The translations under genes were made by a program, and so were the position numbers. From Pseudomonadota bacterium (GTDB lineage: Bacteria; Pseudomonadota; Gammaproteobacteria; Burkholderiales; Burkholderiaceae_C): a DNA stretch of 49,045 bases. Every line of letters starts with the position of its first letter. Positions within the stretch are counted from its first letter, which is position 1. The notes beneath the pieces were generated by a model. That model saw only the letters and a program-made list of their open reading frames with translations, had not been told where the DNA came from and made no database searches. The DNA is taken from contig JAVHYA010000036.1 of assembly GCA_031119395.1 (NCBI GenBank), positions 1-49,045 of the forward strand, in the 5' to 3' direction. Positions 31,841-39,659 of the stretch are shown here, in pieces.

Positions 31841-32896
31841 ATGGCCCTCATTCCCGCCACCATCCTCACCGGCTTCCTCGGCTCCGGCAAGACGACCCTG
31901 CTCAAGCGCATCCTGACCGAGGCGCACGGCCAGAAGATCGCCGTGATCGAGAACGAGTTCGGCGAGGAGAACATCGACTCCGACATCCTCGTGACCGAGA
32001 GCAAGGAGCAGATCGTGCAGATGAGCAACGGCTGCGTCTGCTGCACCATCCGCGAGGACCTGCGCGAGGCGCTGCAGCTGCTGGCGGCCAAGAAGCGCCA
32101 GGGCCTGCTCGACTTCGACCGCGTGGTGATCGAGACCACCGGCCTGGCCGACCCCGGCCCGGTGGCGCAGACCTTCTTCATGGACGACGAGATCGCCGAG
32201 AGCTATCTGCTCGACTCGATCCTCACGCTGGTCGATGCCAAGCACGCGGCCCAGCAGCTCAACGACCGCCAGGAAGCGCGCCGCCAGGTGGGCTTCGCCG
32301 ACCAGATCTTCCTGTCCAAGACCGACCTGGTGAGCGCCGAGGAGGCCGACGCGCTGATCCACCGCGTGAAGCACATGAACCCGCGTGCGCCGATCCAGAA
32401 GGTGCATTTCGGCGAAGTGCCGCTGGCCCAGGTCTTCGACCTGCGCGGCTTCAACCTCAACGCCAAGCTCGACATCGATCCGGACTTCCTGAAGGAAGAC
32501 GGCCACGACCACCACCATGACCACGACCATGCGCACGGCGAGCATTGCGACCATCCCTCGCACGCGCACGAAGGCCACGGGCACCACCACCACGTCGACG
32601 ACGACGTCAAGAGCTTCGTCTACAAGGCCGACCGGCCCTTCGACCCGGCCAAGCTCGAGGACTTCCTGGGCGCCATCGTCAACATCTACGGCCCGCGCAT
32701 GCTGCGCTACAAGGGCGTGCTCGACATGAGGGGCACGGCGCGCAAGGTGATCTTCCAGGGCGTGCACCAGCTCATGGGCAGCGACCTGGGCCCCGAATGG
32801 GCCGAGGGCGAGGCGCGCCAGAGCCGCATGGTGTTCATCGGCATCGAGCTGCCGCGCGAGATCCTGGAGCAGGGCCTGGACCAGTGCCTGGTCTGA
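31841..32896 (+). CDS. COG0523 (CobW/ZNG1-like) GTPase with histidine-rich segment
   Basis: A 351-residue metallochaperone GTPase. Walker A GFLGSGKTTLLKR (11-23), the invariant CxCC metal motif at C65-V-C67-C68 (NGCVCCTIRED), switch ETTGLADPGPV and NKxD-like SKTDLV are all present. Residues 222-251 form a metal-binding tract with about 16 histidines. The C-terminal CobW domain follows (FVYKADRPFDPAKLEDFLG). The pattern suggests zinc delivery or storage, as for ZigA/YeiR, rather than cobalamin synthesis; no cobalamin gene is near. It lies directly upstream of dksA. Confidence 0.9.
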   Translation: MALIPATILTGFLGSGKTTLLKRILTEAHGQKIAVIENEFGEENIDSDILVTESKEQIVQMSNGCVCCTIREDLREALQLLAAKKRQGLLDFDRVVIETTGLADPGPVAQTFFMDDEIAESYLLDSILTLVDAKHAAQQLNDRQEARRQVGFADQIFLSKTDLVSAEEADALIHRVKHMNPRAPIQKVHFGEVPLAQVFDLRGFNLNAKLDIDPDFLKEDGHDHHHDHDHAHGEHCDHPSHAHEGHGHHHHVDDDVKSFVYKADRPFDPAKLEDFLGAIVNIYGPRMLRYKGVLDMRGTARKVIFQGVHQLMGSDLGPEWAEGEARQSRMVFIGIELPREILEQGLDQCLV

Positions 32897-32934
32897 CGGC
32901 CTGACGCCCTCCCCAGACCGAGGTGCGCCCCGGT

Positions 32935-32963
32935 CTGGCGGCAGGAATCTTTCTCTATACAAT
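32935..32963 (+). promoter_or_regulatory. probable dksA promoter
   Basis: A -10 TACAAT (32958-32963, 5/6) lies 17 bp from a weak -35 CTGGCG (32935-32940). The predicted start is near 32970, giving a leader of about 185 nt before the dksA GTG. Confidence 0.5.
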
Positions 32964-32980
32964 CGCGCGCCTGTTCCGGG

Positions 32981-33068
32981 GCCGGTGCCCGCCACACACG
33001 TGGCGGGCACCGGCTTCCGGCACAGATTGGCGCACGTCCGTGGCCATGTTTCGGGGGTATAACCCCCG
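32981..33068 (+). promoter_or_regulatory. structured dksA leader with two strong hairpins
   Basis: Hairpin 1: a perfect 15-bp stem (GCCGGTGCCCGCCAC with its exact inverse, 32981-33014) and a 4-nt ACAC loop, extendable by CCGG/CCGG outside. Hairpin 2: CGGGGGT/ACCCCCG with a 3-nt loop (33052-33068). No T tract follows either, so these are more likely RNA stability or control elements than simple terminators. Confidence 0.7.
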
Positions 33069-33153
33069 TGAGCCGCCACTGGCACGCACCCTGACAACGT
33101 CGGCGACCGCGAGGCATCTGCCCGCCGGACGCCCTTGGGAGGAGACAGCACCA

Positions 33154-33957
33154 GTGACAGCGCGATCCAGCCAATCCAAGGAGCCAGCGACCGTGAAGAA
33201 ACCCGCCGCCAAGGCCACGCCCGCGACCGCCGCCAAGGCGCCGGTCCGCAAGCCGGCTGCGCCTGCCGCGGCCAAGGTGCAGGACGCGCCCAAGCCCGCG
33301 AAGGCCGCTGCCGCCCCGGCACCCGTGGTCGCTGCGGCGCCGGCACCTGCTCCCGGGATCCCTCCCCGCGCGCGTGCCTCGGCCCGCCTGACGCAGTTGA
33401 CCGTTCCATCCATGCCGCAGGCGGTGGCCTCCACCGCCGCCAAGTCCAGCTTCACTCAGACCATGTCCACCGCCCTCGTTCCGCCGCCGCCCGTGGCTGT
33501 CAAGAAAGATCCCAAGCTCGCGAACAACTGGAAGTCCAAGTCGGCCGAGGAATTGACCGACGCCGAGGTCATCGCGATGCCCGACAGCGAGTACATGAAC
33601 GACAAGCAGATGGCGTTCTTCCGCCTGAAGCTGCAGCAGCTCAAGCAGGGCATCCTCGACAACGCCGGCGAAACGACCGAGCACCTGCGCGAGGACACCG
33701 TCGTCGTGCCCGATCCGGCCGACCGCGCCACCATCGAGGAAGAGCACGCCCTGGAGCTGCGCACCCGCGACCGCGAGCGCAAGCTGCTCAAGAAGATCGA
33801 GCAATCCATCGCGCGCATCGACGCCGGCGACTACGGCTACTGCGACGAGACGGGCGAGCCCATCGGCGTCGGCCGCCTGCTGGCGCGGCCCACTGCCACG
33901 CTGTCGCTCGAGGCGCAGCAGCGCCGCGAGCTCAAGCAGAAGATGTTCGGGGACTGA
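33154..33957 (+). CDS. dksA: RNA polymerase-binding factor DksA, N-terminally extended
   Basis: A 267-residue DksA, against 151 in E. coli. The last 150 residues align well: PDSEYMNDKQMAFFRLKLQQ, VPDPADRATIEEEHALELRT (with the coiled-coil tip aspartates), RDRERKLLKKIEQSIARID. The zinc finger is degenerate: GYCDETGEPIG ... TATLSLEAQQ keeps one of four cysteines, as in other betaproteobacterial DksA. The first 115 residues are a Lys/Ala/Pro-rich, probably disordered extension. GTG 33154 was chosen because GGAGGAGA lies about 9 nt upstream and the frame above it holds the leader hairpins. Confidence 0.88.
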   Translation: MTARSSQSKEPATVKKPAAKATPATAAKAPVRKPAAPAAAKVQDAPKPAKAAAAPAPVVAAAPAPAPGIPPRARASARLTQLTVPSMPQAVASTAAKSSFTQTMSTALVPPPPVAVKKDPKLANNWKSKSAEELTDAEVIAMPDSEYMNDKQMAFFRLKLQQLKQGILDNAGETTEHLREDTVVVPDPADRATIEEEHALELRTRDRERKLLKKIEQSIARIDAGDYGYCDETGEPIGVGRLLARPTATLSLEAQQRRELKQKMFGD

Positions 33958-33987
33958 GGTCCCGAGCCTGATCCGACCGACCGCCCG

Positions 33988-35541
33988 ATGGCCAAGGAAG
34001 ACGGCAACCGCCTCCTTTCCAAGGTGGCGAAGTTCGTCCGCAATCCGCTGAAGGATTGGTCGGAGCTCGACGCTCGGGAAGGCCAGGAGGCGCCGGTCGA
34101 GGCCGGCTACAGCCGCGAGGCGCTCAAGGAGATGATCGAGCGCCGCCAGCGCAACGATTTCGTGCGTCGGCGAGAGTTCGACATGCTGCGCAAGCTGCGC
34201 CAGCGCGAGGCCGCCGGCGCCCGCGAGCAGGGCGGCTCCCCATCGACCTTCAACCTCAACACCTCCGGCAAGACCGACGGCCGGGCACTCACGCTCAAGA
34301 AGATCGACGAGATCGAGGAGCAGATGTCGCAGCAGTGGTGGAAGGGGCGTGCGCAGGGCGAAGGCGCGCCCGGCAGTGCGACCTCGCTGCCCGATCCGCT
34401 GGCGGCCCAGCACGCCCGCGCCTACGCCGACACGGCGCCCGGCATACCGCCGCCGCTGCAGGCCGATTCGGAGCCTGCTGCATCCCGTCCCGGTGCATCG
34501 CAGTTCGCTGCCGAGACGGCGCTGGACCAGGCGGCGATCCGCTTTGCGCACGGCGACGACGCAGGCGCCGAGGCCATCCTGCTGCAGGCCGTGTCCGGCA
34601 GCGGCCTCTATGCCGACCACGACGAGACCTGGCGGGCGCTGCTCGACCTGTACCGGGCCACGGGCGATGCGGAAAAGTTCGGCGCGGCCAGCACCCGCTA
34701 TGCGCAACGCTTCAAGCGCCCGGCGCCCGAGTGGGTGTCGCTGCGCCTGCTGGCCCGCCACGCGCAGGCGGGCGCCGAGGCGAGCGCCGAAGGCGGTGTC
34801 GATTGGTACTGCCCCGCCGAATTGAACCGCGACAGCCTGGTCGACCTGACGCAGGCCCTTTCGCGGGCCGGTGCCGTCTGGAGCATCGACTGGCGCGCGC
34901 TGGGGCGCATCGATCCCGCGGCGGTCGCGCCGCTGGCGACCCTGTTCGCGCACTGGGGCGATTCCCCCGTGCAGTTGCGCTTCGCAGGCGCCGAGCGGCT
35001 GATCGGCGTCCTGGCCGAGGCCACGCCGCTGACCGACCGCAGCACCGACCTCGTCTGGTGGCAGCTGTACCTGGCCGTGCTGCGTGCCATGCATCTGGGC
35101 GAGGACTTCGAGTTGGTCGCGCTCAACTACTGCATCACCTACGAGGTGTCGCCGCCTGCCTGGGAGGAGCCGGTGGGGCAGTACGCCTCGCTCGACGCCC
35201 CTCGGCAGAGCCGTCCGGGCGGGTTGCGCATGATGGACGATGCGCCGGTCGCCGATCGCCCGCAGTCCCAGCCGGCCCGGCTGTCGGGCGAACTCACGGG
35301 CGAGTCGACGGCGACCTGGCAGCGCCTCGATGCCGAACTGGCCGAGGCACCGGAGCCCGCCATTTCGTGCGCGGCCCTGGTGCGGGCCGATTTCGCCGGC
35401 GTCGGCGCCTTGCTGACCTGGGCGATGGCGCGTGACGCCCGGGGCCAGCGCGTCGAACTGGTGGACCTGCATCGCCTGCTGCTTGCCCTGTTCCGTCTGG
35501 CGGGCGTCGGGGACCATGCCCTGCTGAGTCCGCGCCACTGA
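33988..35541 (+). CDS. STAS-domain protein with conserved N-terminal helix block
   Basis: A 517-residue cytoplasmic protein. The N terminus ([20 protein letters not shown], then [20 protein letters not shown]) is a block I recognise from many Burkholderiales proteins encoded after dksA. The middle (about 170-270) is helical and TPR-like. The C-terminal 80 residues form a STAS domain ([38 protein letters not shown]). STAS domains act in anti-anti-sigma switching or as protein-protein modules; no anti-sigma kinase is adjacent. It follows dksA by 30 bp. Confidence 0.75.
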   Translation: MAKEDGNRLLSKVAKFVRNPLKDWSELDAREGQEAPVEAGYSREALKEMIERRQRNDFVRRREFDMLRKLRQREAAGAREQGGSPSTFNLNTSGKTDGRALTLKKIDEIEEQMSQQWWKGRAQGEGAPGSATSLPDPLAAQHARAYADTAPGIPPPLQADSEPAASRPGASQFAAETALDQAAIRFAHGDDAGAEAILLQAVSGSGLYADHDETWRALLDLYRATGDAEKFGAASTRYAQRFKRPAPEWVSLRLLARHAQAGAEASAEGGVDWYCPAELNRDSLVDLTQALSRAGAVWSIDWRALGRIDPAAVAPLATLFAHWGDSPVQLRFAGAERLIGVLAEATPLTDRSTDLVWWQLYLAVLRAMHLGEDFELVALNYCITYEVSPPAWEEPVGQYASLDAPRQSRPGGLRMMDDAPVADRPQSQPARLSGELTGESTATWQRLDAELAEAPEPAISCAALVRADFAGVGALLTWAMARDARGQRVELVDLHRLLLALFRLAGVGDHALLSPRH

Positions 35542-35609
35542 CCGGCCTCGTCGGCGCGTCCTTGGCGCCGGCCTCTTGCAACCGCTGCGCTCGGCCCCAT
35601 GTGGCTCCG

Positions 35610-36155
35610 ATGGAACAGTTTCACGGAACCACCATCGTCAGCGTCCGCCGCAAGACCCCGCAAGGCGACCAGGTCGCCATCGGCGGGGACGGGCAGGTCA
35701 CGCTCGGCAACATCGTCATCAAGGGGTCGGCGCGCAAGGTGCGTCGCCTCTACCACGGCAAGGTGCTGGCGGGCTTCGCAGGGGCGACGGCCGACGCCTT
35801 CACCCTCTTCGAACGCTTCGAGGCCAAGCTCGAGAAGCACCAGGGCCACCTGGCCCGCGCGGCGATCGAGCTGACCAAGGACTGGCGCACCGACCGCGTG
35901 CTGCGCCGGCTCGAGGCCATGCTGGCAGTGGCGGACGCGACCACGTCGCTCATCATCACCGGCAATGGCGACGTGCTGGAGCCCGAAGGGGGCATCGTGG
36001 CCATCGGCTCGGGCGGCGCCTACGCGCAGTCGGCGGCCAAGGCGCTGATCGACAACACCGAACTCCCGGCCCACGAGGTGGTGAAGAAGTCGCTCGAGAT
36101 CGCGGGCGAGCTGTGCATCTACACCAACATGCACCACACGGTCGAATCGCTGTAG
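35610..36155 (+). CDS. hslV: ATP-dependent protease subunit HslV
   Basis: A 181-residue HslV (ClpQ), the threonine peptidase of the HslUV complex. The catalytic N-terminal Thr is in GTTIVSVRR; here a six-residue propeptide MEQFHG precedes it and must be removed. Other conserved segments: [52 protein letters not shown] two- to three-residue insertion occurs after VRR (KTPQGDQ). It lies 160 bp upstream of hslU, the gap holding a large palindromic repeat. Confidence 0.95.
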   Translation: MEQFHGTTIVSVRRKTPQGDQVAIGGDGQVTLGNIVIKGSARKVRRLYHGKVLAGFAGATADAFTLFERFEAKLEKHQGHLARAAIELTKDWRTDRVLRRLEAMLAVADATTSLIITGNGDVLEPEGGIVAIGSGGAYAQSAAKALIDNTELPAHEVVKKSLEIAGELCIYTNMHHTVESL

Positions 36156-36159
36156 CCCC

Positions 36160-36287
36160 TACGGGCGCCCGGACGCGAAGGACGCGAGAACCACGCGAAG
36201 TTCGGGCAAGAAAGCCATCTCGAATCTTTGGACTTCCCTTTCGCGCCCTTCGCGAAATCTTTGCGCCCCTCGCGTACGGAAGTCCGA
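36160..36287. repeat. GCGAAGG palindromic repeat, copy B, between hslV and hslU
   Basis: The left arm (CGGACGCGAAGGACGCGAG) and right arm (CTCGCGTACGGAAGTCCG) are imperfect inverses, with TTCGCGCCCTTCGCG inside. The right arm nearly repeats that of the element at 31641-31773. It separates two genes that normally form a tight operon. Confidence 0.72.
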
Positions 36288-36314
36288 ACCCGCCACGAAC
36301 TGACAGGCCCACCC

Positions 36315-37640
36315 ATGTCCATGACCCCCCAGGAAATCGTCTCCGAACTCGACAACCACATCGTCGGCCAGCCGCAGGCCAAGCGCGCGGTGGCCATCGC
36401 GCTGCGCAACCGCTGGCGCCGCCAGCAGGTCGACGACAAGCTGCGCCACGAGATCACGCCCAAGAACATCCTCATGATCGGTCCCACGGGGGTGGGCAAG
36501 ACCGAGATCGCGCGCCGCCTCGCCCGCCTGGCCGATGCGCCCTTCATCAAGGTCGAGGCCACCAAGTTCACCGAGGTCGGCTACGTCGGCAAGGACGTCG
36601 ATTCGATCATCCGCGACCTGGCCGAGATCTCGGTCAAGCAGACCCGCGAGGCCGAGAGCGCCAAGGTGCGCATGCGGGCCGAGGATGCGGCCGAGGAGCG
36701 CATCCTCGACGTGCTGCTGCCCGCGGCGCGCGACGCCGAAGGCCGTGCCACCGGCGACAGCGCCAATGCCACGCGCCAGGCCTTCCGCAAGAAGCTGCGC
36801 GAGAAGCAGCTCGACGACAAGGAGATCGAGATCGAGGTCGCCGACGTGCGCGCGCCGCTGGAGATCATGGGCCCGGCCGGCATGGAGGAGATGACCGAGC
36901 AGCTCAAGGGCATGTTCAGCCAGTTCGGCCAGGGCAAGCGCAAGACCCGCAAGCTCAAGATCGCCGAGGCGCTGCGGCTGCTGACCGACGAGGAGGCGGG
37001 CAAGCTCCTCAACGAGGACGACGTGCGCGCCCAGGCCATCGCCAACGCCGAACAGAACGGCATCGTCTTCATCGACGAGATCGACAAGGTGGCCACGCGC
37101 AGCGAGGCGCAGGGCGCCGACGTGTCGCGCCAGGGCGTGCAGCGCGACCTGCTGCCGCTGGTCGAGGGCACGGCCGTCACCACCAAGTACGGCGTGGTGC
37201 GCACCGACCACATCCTCTTCATCGCCAGCGGCGCCTTCCACCTGAGCAAGCCCAGCGACCTCATTCCGGAGCTGCAGGGGCGCTTCCCGATCCGCGTCGA
37301 GCTGCAGTCGCTGTCGGTGGCCGATTTCGAAAGCATCCTGACGCAGACGCGTGCCTCGCTCGTCAAGCAGTACCAGGCGCTCCTGGCGACCGAAGGCGTG
37401 ACGCTGGACTTCACGCCCGAGGGCATCACGCGCCTGGCCAGCATCGCCTTCGACGTCAACGAGCGCACGGAGAACATCGGCGCGCGGCGCCTGTCGACGG
37501 TGATGGAGCGTCTTCTGGACGAGGTGAGCTTCGATGCGACCCGCCTCCAGGGGCAGAGCGTGCGCATCGACGCCGCCTACGTCGATGCCCGGCTTGCGGA
37601 AGTAAGTCACGACGAGGACCTCTCGCGCTTCATCCTCTGA
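36315..37640 (+). CDS. hslU: ATP-dependent protease ATPase subunit HslU
   Basis: A 441-residue AAA+ unfoldase (ClpY) that feeds substrates to HslV. Walker A is GPTGVGKT at residues 56-63 and Walker B is [11 protein letters not shown]; the pore-region motif [20 protein letters not shown] then [10 protein letters not shown] is intact, and the C terminus ends SRFIL as needed for docking to HslV. The I domain spans about 110-240. ATG 36315 gives the family start [19 protein letters not shown]. Confidence 0.96.
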   Translation: MSMTPQEIVSELDNHIVGQPQAKRAVAIALRNRWRRQQVDDKLRHEITPKNILMIGPTGVGKTEIARRLARLADAPFIKVEATKFTEVGYVGKDVDSIIRDLAEISVKQTREAESAKVRMRAEDAAEERILDVLLPAARDAEGRATGDSANATRQAFRKKLREKQLDDKEIEIEVADVRAPLEIMGPAGMEEMTEQLKGMFSQFGQGKRKTRKLKIAEALRLLTDEEAGKLLNEDDVRAQAIANAEQNGIVFIDEIDKVATRSEAQGADVSRQGVQRDLLPLVEGTAVTTKYGVVRTDHILFIASGAFHLSKPSDLIPELQGRFPIRVELQSLSVADFESILTQTRASLVKQYQALLATEGVTLDFTPEGITRLASIAFDVNERTENIGARRLSTVMERLLDEVSFDATRLQGQSVRIDAAYVDARLAEVSHDEDLSRFIL

Positions 37641-37787
37641 CATCGGCCGTTTTGCCGGCGCGCTTGAAGCATCACTTTCAGTGCGCCACCTAAGTGCTTA
37701 CTTTCAAACGACTTTTCGCTCGAAATCTTTTCGCGAAATCTTCGCTAAGTCGTTGATTCCATTACAAAAAATAGCGCGACCCACCCG

Positions 37788-37847
37788 TTGTGCGATAGGC
37801 GTTTCCTGCTACAGTGCAAAAAAGTGCAGTTAAGTGGGAAAAAGTGT
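37788..37847 (+). promoter_or_regulatory. mraZ promoter with AGTG operator array (10-bp period)
   Basis: Four AGTG units begin at 37813, 37823, 37833 and 37843, exactly 10 bp apart, the third being AGTGGGAAAA. E. coli MraZ represses its promoter by binding TGGGN repeats spaced with 10-bp period, so this fits a MraZ operator. A weak promoter (TTGTGC, 16 bp, TACAGT at 37810-37815) would start transcription within the array. The preceding 130 bp are AT-rich for this genome and contain a direct repeat of CGAAATCTT. Confidence 0.7.
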
Positions 37848-37899
37848 CGGCAAACCCCGTCCCGGGGCCCGGCGACTGCCGAATCGGGGTTTCTTGGTC

Positions 37900-38328
37900 G
37901 TGTTTCAGGGCGCTTCATCGCTGAGTCTGGATGCCAAGGGTCGGCTGTCCGTGCCGACCCGGCATCGTGACGTCCTGCTCGCCACGGCCGGCGGCCAGTT
38001 GACGATCACGCGCCATCCCCACGGCTGCCTGATGATCTTCCCGCGTCCCGAATGGGAGAAGTTCCGCGACAAGATCGCGGCGCTGCCCATGAACGCCCAG
38101 TGGTACAAGCGCCTGTTCCTGGGCAATGCCATGGACGTCGAGATGGACGGCACCGGCCGCGTGCTGGTGTCGCCCGAGTTGCGCGCCGCCGCCAACATCG
38201 CGCGCGACACCCTGCTGCTGGGCATGGGCACGCATTTCGAGCTGTGGGACAAGGCCACGCACGACGCCAAGGAAGCGGAGGCTCTCGCGGCCATGGACCC
38301 GCAGGCGCTGCAGGACCTCGCGTTCTGA
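37900..38328 (+). CDS. mraZ: transcriptional regulator MraZ
   Basis: A 142-residue MraZ with two AbrB-like/SpoVT repeats: [20 protein letters not shown] and [20 protein letters not shown]. It is a DNA-binding protein that controls its own dcw operon and affects division. I chose GTG 37900 because the family starts at VFQGA; an upstream in-frame ATG at 37834 would lie inside the AGTG operator region and adds unconserved residues. Confidence 0.92.
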   Translation: MFQGASSLSLDAKGRLSVPTRHRDVLLATAGGQLTITRHPHGCLMIFPRPEWEKFRDKIAALPMNAQWYKRLFLGNAMDVEMDGTGRVLVSPELRAAANIARDTLLLGMGTHFELWDKATHDAKEAEALAAMDPQALQDLAF

Positions 38329-38340
38329 TGGGGTCCGAGC

Positions 38341-39297
38341 TTGAGCCATCCTCTGACCCATACGACGGTGCTGCTGAACGAGACGGTCGACGCCGTCCTC
38401 GCAGCGGCGCCGAGCGCGCCCGGCGGCGGGTCGCTGGGCACCTTCGTGGATGCGACCTTCGGCCGCGGCGGGCACGCCCGGCTCCTGCTGTCGAGGCTGG
38501 CGCCCGAGGGCCGGCTGATCGCGTTCGACAAGGACGCGGAAGCGGTGGCCGAAGCAGCGCGCATCCCCGATGCGCGTTTTTCCATCCGGCACGAGGGCTT
38601 CGCGGCGCTGGGGGCGCTGCCGCCGGGCAGCGTGGCCGGCGTCCTGATGGACCTCGGTGTCAGCTCCCCGCAGATCGACAACCCCGCACGGGGTTTTTCT
38701 TTTCGTTTCGACGGCCCACTGGACATGCGCATGGACACCACGCGCGGCCAGAGCGTGGCCGACTGGCTGGCAACGGCCGAACCACAGCAGATTGCAGAGG
38801 TGATTCGTGACTATGGCGAAGAACGGTTTGCTGTTCAGATTGCAAAGGCGATTGCTGCTCGCCGACAGGAACGGGGCCCAATTTCAACCACCGCCGAACT
38901 GGCCGAGCTCGTGGCTGGCACGGTCAAAACCCGCGAGCCGGGCCAGAACCCTGCAACGCGCACATTTCAGGCTCTTCGGATTTTCATCAACGCCGAGCTT
39001 GAAGAGCTGCAACAGGCGCTAGAGGCGAGCCTGAGCGTGCTGCAACCCGGAGGCCGGCTGGCGGTGATCAGCTTCCATTCGCTGGAAGACCGCATCGTCA
39101 AGCAGTTCATCGCCGCGCATTCGCGCGAGGTCTACGACCGGCGCGCCCCGTTTGCGGCGCCCAAGGCGATGAAGCTGCGTGCCGTCGGCCGCATCAAGCC
39201 CTCGGAGGCCGAGGTGCAGGCCAACCCACGCGCACGCAGCGCCATCCTGCGCGTGGCCGAGCGCACCGAAGCCGAGCCGGCGGGAGGCGCCCGATGA
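38341..39297 (+). CDS. rsmH: 16S rRNA m4C1402 methyltransferase RsmH
   Basis: A 318-residue RsmH (MraW), SAM-dependent N4-methyltransferase of C1402. Conserved blocks: [103 protein letters not shown]. Start is TTG 38341, 12 bp after mraZ, preceded by GGGG. The stretch at about 38755-39010 is visibly richer in A/T codons than its surroundings. The 3' end overlaps ftsL. Confidence 0.95.
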   Translation: MSHPLTHTTVLLNETVDAVLAAAPSAPGGGSLGTFVDATFGRGGHARLLLSRLAPEGRLIAFDKDAEAVAEAARIPDARFSIRHEGFAALGALPPGSVAGVLMDLGVSSPQIDNPARGFSFRFDGPLDMRMDTTRGQSVADWLATAEPQQIAEVIRDYGEERFAVQIAKAIAARRQERGPISTTAELAELVAGTVKTREPGQNPATRTFQALRIFINAELEELQQALEASLSVLQPGGRLAVISFHSLEDRIVKQFIAAHSREVYDRRAPFAAPKAMKLRAVGRIKPSEAEVQANPRARSAILRVAERTEAEPAGGAR

Positions 39298-39659
39298 TCA
39301 CCCGCCTGAACCTGCTGCTGCTGCTGGCCGTGCTCGGCACCGCGATGTTCCTGGTGCACACGCAGTACCAGTCGCGCCAGCTCTACACGCAGTACTACAA
39401 GGCGCAGAGCGAGGCGCGCGTGCTCGAGACCGAGTTCGAGCGCCTGCAGGTCGAGAAGCGCGCGCAGGCGACGCCCCTGCGCGTCGAGCGCCTGGCCAAG
39501 GAGCAGATCAAGATGCGGACCACCACGCCGGCGATGACGCTCTACGTGCGGCCCGACGGCAGCGTGATCCCGGCCGTGCCGCCGGCACCGCCCGCCGCGC
39601 CCGCGGCCACTGGCGCGGCAGGCGCACGCCCGCCGGCGCATTCGGGGAGGACGCGATGA
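39294..39659 (+). CDS. ftsL: cell division protein FtsL
   Basis: A 121-residue bitopic membrane protein: short cytoplasmic start, one transmembrane helix ([20 protein letters not shown]), then a periplasmic coiled coil ([20 protein letters not shown]). The C-terminal 30 residues are an Ala/Pro-rich tail not typical of FtsL. It links FtsB/FtsQ to FtsW/FtsI in the divisome. ATGA overlaps connect it with rsmH upstream and ftsI downstream. Confidence 0.92.
   Translation: MITRLNLLLLLAVLGTAMFLVHTQYQSRQLYTQYYKAQSEARVLETEFERLQVEKRAQATPLRVERLAKEQIKMRTTTPAMTLYVRPDGSVIPAVPPAPPAAPAATGAAGARPPAHSGRTR

Noticed and set aside
32513-32600. Histidine-codon-rich tract as a tandem DNA repeat
   Set aside because: The CAC/CAT/GAC codons vary and the tract is a protein-level metal-binding segment of the GTPase, not a regular DNA repeat.
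37641-37787. Rho-independent terminator after hslU
   Set aside because: Only a tiny CGGC/GCCG stem without T tract was found; not enough to call.
37834-37899. Upstream ATG for mraZ adding 22 residues
   Set aside because: It lies within the AGTG operator array and the extra residues are not MraZ-like; GTG 37900 gives the family start.
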